64,000 bases of DNA, taken from positions 30,300,386 to 30,364,385 of the forward strand of contig OX344752.2 of NCBI GenBank assembly GCA_947034885.2, read 5' to 3'. Position numbers and translations under genes: made by a program. The DNA comes from Thuidium tamariscinum. Taxonomy: Eukaryota > Streptophyta > Bryopsida > Hypnales > Thuidiaceae. A model generated the notes under the pieces. It saw only the letters and a list, made by a program, of their open reading frames with translations. It searched no databases and was not told the origin of the DNA. Each line of letters opens with the position of its first letter. Position 1 is the first letter of the stretch. Positions 44,981-57,405 of the stretch are shown here, piece after piece.

Positions 44981-47119
44981 ATGGCGGCGCTGTGCAACTG
45001 GGTGCCATGGCTCGCAGTAGGCGACGTCGCCAACGTGGGGCAACTGACGGGCATCAACGCCGCGCAGCTGATCGGCATGATCGTGAAAGCGGCCAACAAC
45101 GCGCGCATGCACAAGAAGAACTGCCGGCAGTTCGCTCGCCACTTGCACCTCATCAGCAAGCTGCTGGAGCAGCTCAACGAGTCCGAGCTCAAGGAGCGCA
45201 CGGAGACGCGGGAGCCTCTGGAGCATTTGGAGATGGCGTTGCGGAAGGCCGTGGTGTTGGTCGAGAGCTGTCGAGACAAGAGTTATTTGTATTTGGTGGC
45301 CATGGGATGGATTTATGTTAACAAGTTCCGGGACTACCAGGACGAAATCGACAAGTATCTCAAGCTCATCCCACTAATCTCACTCGTCGAGGACAGCCGG
45401 GTACGTTTAAATTGTGACAGTCAGGGGGAGAGGATACTCATTTCACTAAATTGGCAAATTTCTGTTCAAATGGCAAAGTCTCGTACAACACTGTACAAAT
45501 CTTCAAATCTACACCTGCCTTTCCTAAATATCAAAGACCAATTGCTCGTGCATCTCATTCTTGGCAATGAGAAACTGGCCAATTTCACTTGCCTTATTAT
45601 AAGCAATGTGTAGATGCCTGTGCTTTGTTTGAGTGATTTTGCAAATAATTTTTGTAGTGGTTTTGCAATGACCTTACAGAAATCTATAATCAATTTTGCA
45701 TGGTTTGGTATCACACTAAGCGACGTATTTGCAATTATTTGATTGCAAGAGTTTTTGCGAGAGTTTAGTTCCATGCGCAAGACTTTTGCAACAAGTTTGC
45801 AATACGTACTTCTGCAACGGTAAGTTTGCAGTAGGGTCTAAGTATTTAGCGAAATACGGAACTGCTTCAAACCGATTGCAAACAATTGATGATGTGTTGC
45901 AACTGCTACTTCCTGTTGTACTGACACAATTTATAGAGCTTCCTGGAGAGATACTTTGGGTACTCCTGGACATCAAATTGTTTCCTCAGTCAATGTATTG
46001 GATGGTTCCTGAAGCTAGCAACCATTCAAAGTGGGAGGTTTCAGACTACTGAAGGCGTCAATGATCTTTGAATGTGATTCCTACAAATTGGACATTGACA
46101 TCGGTAAGTCCCCAGTTTCTACTGACATAGTTCGTGTTGTGTTGGGGTTGCAGAAACATTTGAAAGCTATCGAGAAGGACCGAAAGCCGTATACTCTCGA
46201 GGAGGACGAGGTGAAGGTGCAGGAGTCGTTACAGAAGCGGGAACTTTCTCGAAATGATTCCAGTCGCCTGTCAAGGCAATTGTCCAAACGGTATCCCGGC
46301 GTCCCGCTCACCCAAGCCCTGCGCAGCGAGAATGAGATGCTGCGTCAAGAGCTTCAGACCTTGCGGGTAATTTCGCTGGGATCCTCCTTAACCCTAAATT
46401 ACATACTCATTTCCTTGAATTTCTCACAACATTTGATCTTGAAGTCACCATTTCAGGTCCCTTTTCCACTGTTGAGTCATACGTTGGTGTGGCAAGAGAG
46501 GAGACTGAGTAGAAAATCTAGAGTTCAAGTATCTTCTGGAGAACATGCAATCCGCAATTTTAATACCACTGGAAAAGGGTTCAAGAATCTTAGGCTCCCA
46601 ATTCTCTTGAAATCGGATCTAATGAGGTGCTGGGTAGTGAAAAGTATACTTGAAATGCACACCGCTAGGGTTCTTGTTAAACTAAATTATCCCTTCTGTA
46701 TGTTATTTCTTGTGACATGAGAGTAAGAAATAAGTTTTGAACAGGATGAATCTGGTCCCTAGGATTATATGAGAGAACATGTGATTTGATATTAGAAAAG
46801 ATGATCTTAAGGATGTTGGGTTTACATTTAACCTTCCTCCAATGGCACATTGTGTAATTGGATACACTGAAAAATTCATTTAAAAGCCCGTTTGTGCACT
46901 GATTAGAGAGGGTTGTTGGACGTATTGGTTCGAAAGGTCCGAATTCAGTTTGTTTGCAGGGATCTGCTGTTTTCACCTTGATTGACGTTTGATACGTGGT
47001 GGGCCGTGAACCAGGCTAGTATGGAATATGAGCACGCTCTTGTGATTGAGCAGCTCATTGAGTTCACGGAAAATGAACCTGCTGATCTGGAGAAGAAAGC
47101 CTCTAAAGGTTTTTTCTGA
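44981..47119 (+). CDS. MCA: MCA-like protein, tandem copy 2, lacking the PLAC8 domain
   Basis: Three exons are supported: 44981-45400 (420 bp), 46154-46366 (213 bp) and 47015-47119, giving 245 aa and a TGA at 47117-47119. Exons 1 and 2 have exactly the lengths and phases of copy 1. By eye exon 1 differs at about 19 of 140 residues (~86% identity), exon 2 is only about half identical, and exon 3 retains little beyond its first part (VIEQLIEFTE). After the stop I find no Cys-rich PLAC8 exons before the convergent SDF2 gene at 48205. The product would be the N-terminal MCA domain plus the helical section only. Functional studies of the family assign channel activity to the N-terminal half, so it need not be dead. 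Alternative splicing to an unseen exon, or a pseudogene, remain possible. It shares the Asn-26 substitution. Confidence 0.82.
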
Positions 47120-48204
47120 ATTCCAGCATCAAAGGCCGTAGCCTGGCTGTCTCTGCTCAGATTTGCCATCTTTGATCTACACAAGTGGTGAGTTGGTGAG
47201 TTGTGGGAACAGCAAACAAGTCAAGTTATGGGCCATAATATCAGCGTAGTCTAAAATGTTCACATTTTTACTTTTTTGTTGACCAAAGGACTCCAAGATA
47301 AAAAAAGGCTTTAGTCCTGTGTCTAAGACAAGCAACTAGAGTGACAGTTGGCTTGAAAGTTGAAGTGACATGATTTGCAAGCACCTATGAACTCTATTTT
47401 CAACCACAATTATGATAGTTTTCCCCAGAGAGAAAATTGGAGGACTACAGGACACTTCCAATTTGCAGGCTTAGATAGCTAGATCAAGTCCAGCTTCAGA
47501 TGTAAAAATCTCCGGTGATAATGTAAGCGAGCAACTGTAAGAACATTTCAGTATCATCCATCCAAAGAAAATGCATTGCCATTCCTACCAGGCATTGCTG
47601 CTGCAGTGAACTTATTCTTCTTCCGGAAAGAGAGCGCTGATACTGCAGAAGCTGCCAATTTGTAGACCATTGATATAGAGATAATACCACTTCTGAACTG
47701 CTTGATCTCTCACTTATGCCAGTCATTCTGACATGGTTTTCCCTCTTCTGGCATTGCCATACCCGCAGTACAGTAGCTTATCAAAGTTAAAAGGTTGGAT
47801 AGGAAATTGTTGATTATCAGGGAATTGTCACTACACTTGTAATTACAGTAGTGACAATATTAGCGGCTCTACTCTGATTATAAATTTCCCATGGAAGACA
47901 CTAGAAACACACCACTCTTAATTGAAATAGCACAGGACCATCCACTCTTAGGCAAAAAGATAACGGAGTGCAGAAAACAATCTGTTGCAAATTGTTCAAA
48001 CCGAATTCTTTTGCAAGAGACCAATGTCAATAGCTGATGCTATGGAGCCAAAGAAGCGGCTTGATAAATTCATAGATAGGTCCCTCGAACTCACAGGAAA
48101 AAAAAGGTGTGTCTCAGAGTTGTGTGCCTTAGAACCTCTGCGAACTTTCAAACTTGGAATTCCTAAAATCCACACATTCCTAAGCAGACCGAAACTTGCT
48201 TATC
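47120..48204. other. Intergenic DNA between convergent MCA copy 2 and SDF2
   Basis: The stretch must contain both 3' UTRs. Searching by eye for Cys-rich PLAC8 exons on the plus strand found none. Small open frames here have no recognisable content. Confidence 0.5.
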
Positions 48205-51200
48205 TCAAACTACTTTACTACCTTTCGGAAGAAAATAAATGCCCTCTGCCGCGGTCCAGAGATTATCTGCGTTCTTCTTCAGCACTCCGCACACCTGCAC
48301 AACGTGACCATCCTTCAAGTGAGCAAAACAAATAAATTAATCAAACATACGACTTTTAAAGGTGAGAAACATCATACCCTTTTTCAGATAATAGAACCAA
48401 ACCCATCGAAATTAGGATACTGCTTAGTTACAGGATAAAATTTTTATAAGATTCTAGTCCCTTATATCACATCCATAGTCCTTCCATGCAAGACTGAATT
48501 GACAAGCTTGGACACAGAAGCACTTCTCCATAAAGAAAGCCATTTACAAGCAAAAATATGAACATCACCTCCTGCTGGCCTTGGACAATCCGGCTGTACT
48601 TCTTGTCATGACTGTGAAGGTAGCCATTGGTATCAACATGTCGCAGGCGCACTTTCTGATCCTGCATCCAAACATTGCCCTTGCCCTCTATTTCCAGCCT
48701 GCCACAAAAATTATAATGAGACCATCAAATGCTGATATAAAACACTAAAAACAGAACAAATCCTTGAAAGACTAGACAAGGAACTCTGCCTATAAATAAG
48801 ATTACTAACCCTCCAAAGTTCTCATATTCTTTAGCTAAAGGTGCTAGGAGGACAAACCTCCAATAATCACCAGTGTCAGTTTGCTCATCTCCTCCAAAAG
48901 CGCTAACCTGCATGCCATAAATTGCATAGGAATCCATCAGCAAACACAACTAGGTTAAAATCTCTATAAATGTTCATTTGTAGAAAGGACAAATATAAAC
49001 AAATAGTCATTCGCAAACCACAAATGTGGATTAGAAATTTAAAAGCGTCAACCAACGTCAGACCCAACACAAATATTTCTGAACATGTTTCACATGCAAA
49101 AAGTGAGCTGCTGGTATAAAACTTCAAAAATAACGGTAATGATCACGTGACTTCCATCATCATGATCCGTCTATAAATCACTGAGAGAAGAGTGTCTACA
49201 AATATACGAAAAAACTCATAGACCTGAATAGAGCTGTCCATACCTCAAGATTGCCAGAAATGGGAGACTGATGGAGGTGGCTGTGAAGCCATTTACGTGT
49301 CCGCACATGCTGAAGACGTATTACAGAGCCATTTGGAACGACATCACCTTGTTCATGATCATCTTCATGTTCATCATCTGAAGCAGGCCGCACGACCTGT
49401 ACCATCTTTGCAAAGACGCGCAGACTTAGCACCAAAACTACAGAATGTTGTAAATTATGCATACATCAATCCACCTTGCAGATGAAGAGTCAAATAGGAC
49501 GAATGCTAACGCAGTTTCTCCACGCAAGCACCACCAACCCAGGTAATGTCAATCACAGTAACGTCCACTATTCTAAGCACGCCCACAATCGATGCTACAC
49601 ACGATAGACACACACCAATCGATCACCATCAGAAGAATTGTAGACTTTTTTGACCCAACATGAAGCCCTCGTGTCTACATCAGATACATTGAACACCTCT
49701 CCAAGCTCTAACCTTGTACAATGAACCATGTTCTCGTGTTCAATGAGATTGAAAAACTTAATGGAGATGAACTTTTTGCAGTTACACCCAACCCTCTCTG
49801 ATTGCACTGCGTCAGGGGGGACAGATTGGCTTCTAAATGCACGCTAACATGTGTCCATAACTTGACATGTGGAAGTTGTCCAATCAGACCAGTACATAAC
49901 ATAACAGATTCTCAAGAAATAGAACGAATGTGCACTTCGAGAGAGTTGAATGTAAAACAAAATCAACTCACGCTGAAACTTTTGAACAAAATGCGAGTGT
50001 TCAGCACTGATGCGAGAGAGCCAAATTCATAGGTGTCCATGTAAACCACTCACCCAGTGACTGTTGCCATCTTCCACACCTGGGAAGGCAGTCACAGACT
50101 GCTGTCCGCTGCCAGAACCGTAGGGTACTTCATGTGAGTGCAACCGATACTTCGTGCGCTCATGCTTGAGCTTTATCACACTGCCGTACGTGACCTGGAG
50201 AATAACACACACCGTCCCCCACAGCCAGCCGTTACCGTCACTAAAACGAAACAGACGGTACAAAGTCTTGCTCACAACATTTGAAACCCTAGCCAGCAAC
50301 ATCCATCAGTCGCTGCGATCTGAATACCGACTATCAGAAAATGGGCAACGCATTGGTAGAAATACAGATTTCCAAGAAGCTGTGTGGCAATATTTGATCC
50401 ATAAATGAGCTGGAAATCTCAAAAAACGAACTACTTGTGGCCTCTCAATGCAGTCAACCATCAAATTCCCCGCACAATTTCAGTCACTTGCTTTGATCTC
50501 AATAATTCCAAGTGAGGAGCCATAGTACAGCACTCATCAGAAGCGCATTCCAGTAGTTTTCCAACAAGACATCAAAACATTTCCTTAAAAACAAGTCGAA
50601 ATTCAATGACTCCAGCACCAATCCACTGGCTTCAACATTTCATCAGAGCACACACACCATGGCCATTATCACTGAAAAAATCTCAATTGCAGAGAACGAA
50701 AAGCCCGATCACAGGAGGGTCAATTGTAAGGATGGCTACAAACCTCTTTGCCCTGCGATGTGGCCTCCACCGGCGGAGAGGCCGAGGAATGGAAGACGAC
50801 CAGCACAGTCACGAGCGCAAGTCCTAGAAGCGCCATAGCCAGGACCAAGTGAAGCAACCCTAATCCCCCTTCTCCTGGCTTCGTTTTCACCGTCCTGCTC
50901 GAGTCCCGTCCTTGCGATTCCTTTACCACAAAGCCTTCTGCTTCCGTAGCAGCAGGAGCGGCACCGCGCCGGAGATGAGCACCACCGGGTGCGAGCTGCT
51001 TGGAGGCGGGCTTTTCCAGAAGCACAGTCCTTCGGGACGATGAGGGTGCCCGATCTCCAGACCCCTGGGAATCGCCTTCAGTCGTATCCTGCAACCAATT
51101 GCAACACCATATTCAAGCTCACATCCCAACATTTGGAAACACTGTAACCCAACAAATTAGGTCTAGGGTTGCCAACTGCTCAATGCAGACGCAAACCTAA

Positions 51201-51398
51201 CAACAGAGAGAACATGGTTTGTGACGGAACAAAGGCTGGTGGTTAATTACAAACTATGTTCGTAGAAGAACAAAAGTATATAACTCCTTCTCTATTACCC
51301 CTTGTCAATATACGACCCTTGCAACCCTACCATCGTATCACCCCAACCGACTACAAGTGAGATCGAAACGCTGTTGCTGAGAACAATCCGCTCACCAT
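48205..51398 (-). CDS. SDF2: SDF2-like MIR-domain protein with N-terminal membrane anchor
   Basis: Seven coding exons on the minus strand join in frame: 51398-51396 (ATG only), 51088-50744, 50194-50054, 49405-49244, 48907-48810, 48698-48569, 48294-48205. The product is 322 aa. Residues 117-322 match plant stromal cell-derived factor 2 along its whole length: VTYGSVIKLKHE, SGSGQQSV, RTRKWLHSHLHQSPISGNLEV, GYLHSHDKKYSRI, GQQEV. These build the three MIR repeats. SDF2 is an ER-lumen protein that works with ERdj3 and BiP in glycoprotein quality control. Plant SDF2 is usually ~218 aa with a cleavable signal peptide. Here residues 1-75 are a charged, Ala/Ser/Gly-rich extension followed by a ~25-residue hydrophobic stretch (76-100), suggesting a type II anchor. 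A short acidic insert (DDEHEDD) lies between MIR repeats. The first exon is the least certain part; it rests on a donor GTGAGC right after the ATG and an acceptor at 51089-51090. Confidence 0.9.
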
Positions 51399-53245
51399 TG
51401 CCGACGAATGCTCGTGCCTGGAGGCACATCCGATTGCTTTGATCGTTTCTCTAAAGTTGGAAGTTGGAAAGATCTTACACTTCCACTAAAAACTTTCAAA
51501 ATAGACCTAGACCCAGAACTGGAACCGACTGTTACCGACGACCCACTCCAAAGGAAACGAAGATTGGAGGACACAACCATCCAATGCCCTCACTCACCCA
51601 GCACACGAGATGCTCCAACTCGTCCGTTCTCGCCAACTGAACTGAAACCTGTTCGATGTAGCTTAACAAGCAAGAGAAACGCTCACTGTGCTCACGTTTT
51701 CTGTGGTCAACTTCGGCATGTCGGTCAAACTGTTACAGTGTGACCTGTTAGTTTCTAGAAATCAGTGGCAAATTGTATGCATCAAGGTGTTACCATCTTG
51801 CTGTGTCTCTGATTGCTTTGATCGTTGTTCTTAGGCTTTCGAAATGTCATGAAATTCGAACATGGGGTGTCATGCTACTGTTGATTCTGAAGTTGCCGCT
51901 TTGTTTCTTTTTTATGTTGAGAGTTTAATTTCTTTTAGTGATGATGACGGAGAAGTTCCAGTGCATCATTTTGTAGAGCGAAATCAGCTAGGGACTTCAG
52001 GACAGAACCCTCAACCTGGAAGTTGAAGAGAGGGAGCTGGTGCTGTACTGTGGCTATGGCGATGACGGAGGAGGAAAGGATACCGAAGTCACAACGACAA
52101 AGAACAATTGGACACTTATGGTAGAACCGCCCATAAGCTACAACCCATGACCACTCAGATTTGCAATCTGGGTATGTTGTGCAATGATTGTTATCTATAT
52201 TTTCGAGAGAAAGAGTTAGGTTGAACTGAATGACATGCAAGTGGAATCACATTAATCCTTCACAATCCCAAAGACAAAATTTGTCTTTTGTAGATTTCTA
52301 AAGTGGCTTTCTCAAGAGAAGATGTAGCGTAAGAATATGAAGTAAAAGGCAAAAGTAGAGGGTTGAGAGGGTTTGACATGGGGTTAAGTTTAGATTGGGC
52401 CTTGATTGCCTGCAAATCCCATATGCAGCATTTGTTTATAGCTTGGTAAATATCAGACATGGCACTTGGCTATAATTGTTCAATAATTGACTAAAAACAG
52501 TTGGTCACATACCATTGGCCATGAATTGTGTGCCTTAGATCCACCTAGACTATTTTCAAGATGTTCATATCTATTGTGTTTGAATTGTAAGTATGTAAGA
52601 TGGCAGCGCTTGCTTTCGTGCAATTGGGGGGATACTTTCCATAAATTTTAGATGTGGTTGAGTGGGGTGTCTTGCTCTAGAGTGCAATTGGAGGACTAGA
52701 TGTTTTTAAGGTGGTAGACAATGCGGGGAGTAGATCGCTCGATATAGGATTTGAGGTGTAAGGTTGTGCATGGTGTTTTTGTAGAGTGTGTGAGGCAACT
52801 ATAGAAGGACAAATTGTTATTGATTGCTTTGTAGATTGTCTTGTAGTCATGCAAAGGGAATGATGATACATAGTAGTCATTGAGGTGGCATAGGAATTTA
52901 CTTGAATGCATTAGGGGTTCTAGGTGGGATGCAATGCCTCTATGAAATACCACCAAGGCCTCTTGCCTTCAATGCAAATTCCAAGCACCCTGCAAATTAT
53001 ACGAGTTAGTATGTTCTATTTCACTTGTTATGACAATTGCTTTGTAGGCAAGAAGAGCTATAGTAGAGGATCGGATGTGTGGACTTTACAAGATGAGTTA
53101 TACCATTGTGTATTTGGAAGTTCTGAGAGTATTGCAATTGTACAAAAGGTGGTGAATTGCTTGTAGGTTGATTACTTGTTGTCTTTATTGCAACCTCAAG
53201 AGAAGCACTCTCGGTCTTCAATCTTACCACTCACAATAGATAATA
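51399..53245. other. Upstream flank of SDF2 and intergenic DNA
   Basis: The part next to SDF2 (to about 51750) is less AT-rich and presumably holds the promoter and 5' UTR. From about 51940 to 53245 nothing is recognised; short open frames are without domains. Confidence 0.4.
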
Positions 53246-53504
53246 CACTAGAAGAAAAACGCAGAAAAACAGGTTTATTTAAACAAATCATGTCAGGTAG
53301 ATTGTGTTGAGACTGTGTTGCCGAAAACGCGGAAAAAACACAAAAAAACACAAAAAAAAGCGTTTTTCTGTGTTTTTTTGCGTTTTTTTTGCGTTTTTTC
53401 AGTGTTTTCAACGTTTTCCGCGTTTTCAGCAACGCAGTTTCAACACAATCTACCTGACGTGTTCTATTTAAATAAACCTGTTTTTCTGCGTTTTTCTTCT
53501 AGTG
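53246..53504. mobile_element. CACTA-type foldback MITE, third example
   Basis: 259 bp, starting CACTAGAAGAAAAACGCAG and ending CTGCGTTTTTCTTCTAGTG, flanked by ATA (53243-53245, 53505-53507). The arms are imperfect palindromes rich in CAAAAAAACG and CGTTTTTT words, like the 41907 element. Confidence 0.88.
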
Positions 53505-53507
53505 ATA

Positions 53508-54428
53508 TCTCTGTAGGTAGAATTTTTTTTAAATTATTAAGGTAGTCCATCATTTGTTCAGAAGGAAATATGTAGAAGATTCCAGATTTTTTCAATACTT
53601 TCCTACAAACAAAGCATTGGTCAACCTTTCTCAATGAAGAAGTTAACACAACAATTAGCTATCGAACAACAACAAGTTTGAGTAGTTCCAAGCAACCAAA
53701 TTCATGAGGATAGGGTTCTTCCAACAATGCTAATGGAAAAAACACTTGTAGTATGCATGGGATTGGAGAGAAGGGCCCAATTGCCAAAGGACACACTTTT
53801 GTAAACTCTAAGTCTATCAAATGTGTACAATCTCCTTATATTGACAAGTGACCAAATTCACTCAAATGCACAAACAACTATACATGTTTTTTTAGCAACA
53901 ACAATAAAAAATTTGGTGTCTTTTAATGAGGGAAGGACTAGAGAAGTTTACATGTTCTAATTGCCTCAAAAGACATGCTTCAACTCAATCATAGGGTTAG
54001 AAGGGTGATGCGTGGTGTGAAGACTTGTCATAGTCACAATAGGCATAACTATAGTCCAATTGAAGATTTAGTTGACCTTGAAGACACGAATGAAGTTGGA
54101 TGGGGTCATAGTTGTAGTAGATGCCTTAGATATAGAAAGAGATCACGTATGTGGATGCCACTAGCTATTTGATTGCATCCTATTTTCCCTCCTAATCTAC
54201 AACAAAGGAGGCCAAATCAACATGATTGTTCATTCTACCTATCACCAATGATACAATGAGGACAATAGGGATGAGTCCTTTTTCATGTATAAACAGAAAA
54301 GTCATCTTTTCTTGTGGATGAGTAGTGAATTTGGCCACATTTTTAATGCAGCTATATATACCAATGATTGGCTCTATACAATTATGTAATCAATGATAAG
54401 ACATACAATCCCTTAAACTTCTCAAGAA
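53508..54428. other. Intergenic DNA
   Basis: No gene or delimited transposon is seen. A 65-codon plus-strand frame at 53975-54172 has no recognisable content. Confidence 0.45.
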
Positions 54429-54616
54429 CAGGGTTGTTCTGTTAGACATATTTTTGGGTTTGGGCGTCGTGTTAGACGTCCGATGTCGCGTGTCGTATAA
54501 GACAACCTGTCGCTACCTCGTCCCGTCCCGTCGCGCTAGGGTAAATTTTTTTACCGCGAAGTAAGAAGTTTTTGCCTACGTGGCAGGCTGTCCACGCTGA
54601 CGTGGAAAGCGAGGCA

Positions 54617-54855
54617 GGGCGACTACGGGTGGGGCGACTGCGTCTCTGGTAAGGGCGACCGCGCATCCGATTTTCAAGGCGACTGCGGGTGCAGAGGCGA
54701 CCGCGGGTTTAAAATCCAGGGCGACTGCGGTTCTTTCGCGACCGTGGGTGAAAGGGAAGGGCGACTTCGGGTATAGGGCGACCTCGGGTACAAGAGAAGG
54801 GCGACTTCTGGTGCAGGGCGAACGCGCCTCTGTCTTTGATGGCGACCGCAGGTGT
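54617..54855 (+). repeat. Subterminal GGCGACCGCGGGT motif array, left
   Basis: About twelve copies of GGCGAC(C/T)(G/T)CGGGT and close variants, all in plus orientation, spaced 15-30 bp. They stand out sharply from the AT-rich surroundings. Confidence 0.85.
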
Positions 54856-54869
54856 TTTTTACCCCTAAA

Positions 54870-55512
54870 TGCTCAAGGCCTTTGGGGGAGTTTCTAGGAA
54901 TTTATTCTAAAGTGAAGAAAAAAATAACTTTATGATGAGCTTTAAGAAAGAAAATTTAAAATGTAACCATTCTAATTCAAACTAGACATGTCAGAGATCA
55001 TTTAGGAAAACAAAACATGACTATATCACTTATGGATTGAAAGATTATAATGTTTAATCACTATAGTGTTCAAATTGCCAAAGAGATTTGAAGTCATTCA
55101 ACCCTCCGTTTACAAGTCTAATCTAAAAAGTTTATGATTAAAAAAAAATGGGATGAAAGGGCTTTACAAGCATAACCCCGGTCAATTTATGGCTTCTCAA
55201 AATGTACTCTACAATCTTTTTCCTATATAACGTACAATTCCAATAGACTTTAATTTTGTTTGAAGCGTATACCGAGTTTGCCTTATAGAATGGTTTTAAA
55301 ATATAACTACCATTTTCAAAGTTTATTTATAGCATTGTGACCTTTTAAACTACAATCCCTTGATTATTACTACAAGTCTACACTTCATTGTAGTTTTCAT
55401 TTTAAATAACAACAATATATTATACATTTTGAATTTTTTCTTGTAGGGGTGTGAGGGTGTGCCTCTAAAGGACCTTTGTGTTTGTGGTGCATTTCATTGA
55501 ATTGACACAATC
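54870..55512. other. AT-rich interior of the hAT element
   Basis: No coding region or repeat boundary could be supported here. It lies between the left motif array and the GGTTAACC pair. Confidence 0.4.
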
Positions 55513-55513
55513 A

Positions 55514-56448
55514 TTAACCCGTAAAGCCCTGAATTGCATTTCTAGGGATCTCACTACCTATTGAATTTGATTTTCTTTCCTTTGAAATTTTGACACAACA
55601 TGTGCTCGCAATTTAGGGAAAAAGGACCAACAATATAATCCCTTTTGACTACACGATCAAAAAGTTAGGACATGACGTGTTGTTTCCTTTAAAATTGTGC
55701 GTAGCCCGGGCAACAAAAAAAAACTTCTTTAGAAATTGCGACATTAAGAAATAAAAATTTGAAATATCTTTATTAGATTTTTATCTATGTGTAAACCTTC
55801 GAATCATTCCATTTCAATAAATGAGTCAAAAGTTATGAGGAATTTTAGTTTGGGGTAGTCAATGGGTACTTATAGAATCTCTACTCTACCAAAAAAGTTT
55901 GAAATTCTTTATTTCATTCAATTTTTTATATTTTTGAAAAAATAGTGAAACATTGGATGAAGATTGTTTTTTACAATACTTTAACCAAAGTAATTGGCAT
56001 TTGTCATTTTTATAAATAATTTGTTGACAACTTAGTATTTTCAAGCATTTTCTATTTTTTTGTTGGTTTCTAACTTAATGTTTTTTCTCCCATATGTTGA
56101 ACAATTCCAAATGATTAGAAATTTGTAGAATGTAGAGCATACATACCACTTTGATTCTAATATGAGTTTAAAGAATAACCATCAATTTTGAGTGTTTTTT
56201 ATACTAATGTCACCTTGTGAAGGGCAATTGGCCAATTGCCGGAAAAAAAAGGGGTTTTGCTAGTACAAATGTTAATATCTTGCAATGTACATGGTGAAGA
56301 TTTTCTCCACATCTTCTGAAACCATCCCACAAGAATATCTCACCATTTCATATGTCACAACAAAAATTTCAAAAACATTGCACTTGTATTACAAAACGCA
56401 ATTTTGGAGCAATTTGGGTAGAAATATACTTAGTTAAAAATCTTGTGA
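55514..56448 (-). mobile_element. GGTTAACC-family element, inverted copy
   Basis: It starts TTAACCCGTAAAGCCC. Read on the minus strand it is collinear with 56449-57405. Shared blocks include the reversed ACATGTTGTGTGAAAATTTC, GCCCGGGC, and the AATATCTTGCAAT stretch with CTACATGG-like sequence. It ends at the GGTTAACC shared with the next copy. Confidence 0.65.
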
Positions 56449-57405
56449 GGTTAACCCCTAAATGTTTTGGACCATGTTTTCCCCAAAACCGCTTCAAAAC
56501 TGTCATTTCTTAGATAACTACCAAATTTTAAGAAAAAAACATTTTTAGACAAAAATAACCGTAGGATCTTTTAGAATACAAGTTTGGAAAGATGTGAAAA
56601 AAATTTCAGCAACTTCCGCCATGTAGATTGCAAGATATTAGTGTTTGAAGTGACAAAAATCATTTTTTTACCACTGCGGAAATCCGGTCAGCTGCACTAC
56701 AAGAGACCATATCTGTATGGAAAAATGTCTGAAATGATTTTAACTCTTTGGAATTATTCTTCAAGTGAAGTTGGCTACATGCTTGAAAAATTTCAGATCA
56801 TTTGGAATTGTACAACATATAGGAAAAAAATATTAAGTAGAAAGAAGTAGAAAATGAGCCAAAATACTAAATTATTAACAATTTATTTATAGAATTAAAA
56901 AAAGACAATCCCAATGGTTGTAATGTTGTGTTAAATAGTATACATCCAATGTTATTATTTTTTTTCAAAAATATTAAAAATTGAATTAAATAAAGAATTT
57001 CAAACTTTTTATGTAGTGTAGAGATTCTATAACTAGCCGCAAACTACCTCAAACTAAAAATCCTCATAACTTTTGACTCATTAATCAAAATGGAATGATT
57101 CAAAGCTTTACACTTACATAAAAATCAAATAAACCAATTTCAAATTTAAACTTCTTAAAAAAGTAATTTTTACAAAAAAAATTTTGCTGCCCGGGCTGCC
57201 CGCCGAACGCATGAAACAACATATCATGTCATAACTTTTTAATTATGTAGTCAAAAGTCATGAAAATTGTTGGGCCCTAAAGCTACTCCTCGGGCACATG
57301 TTGTGTGAAAATTTCAAAGAAAAAAAACTAAAACTCCATCCGTAGTGAGTTGCCCAAAATCGCTATGTTGCCAAAAAACGCCGTTTGGTCCTTTAGGGGT
57401 TAACC
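56449..57405 (+). mobile_element. GGTTAACC-family element, forward copy
   Basis: 957 bp with terminal inverted repeats GGTTAACCCCTAAATG and, read back from the right, GGTTAACCCCTAAAGGACC. Interior blocks are shared with the inverted copy on its left and with 20311-22904. There is a small open frame (56584-56850) but no recognisable protein. Confidence 0.7.

Noticed and set aside
53315-53545. 76-codon and 78-codon frames with Phe/Lys-rich repeats
   Set aside because: They lie within a CACTA foldback MITE and only reflect its A- and T-rich palindrome.
54617-54855. CRISPR-like or regularly spaced repeat array
   Set aside because: Spacing is irregular, motifs are degenerate and the context is a plant hAT transposon.
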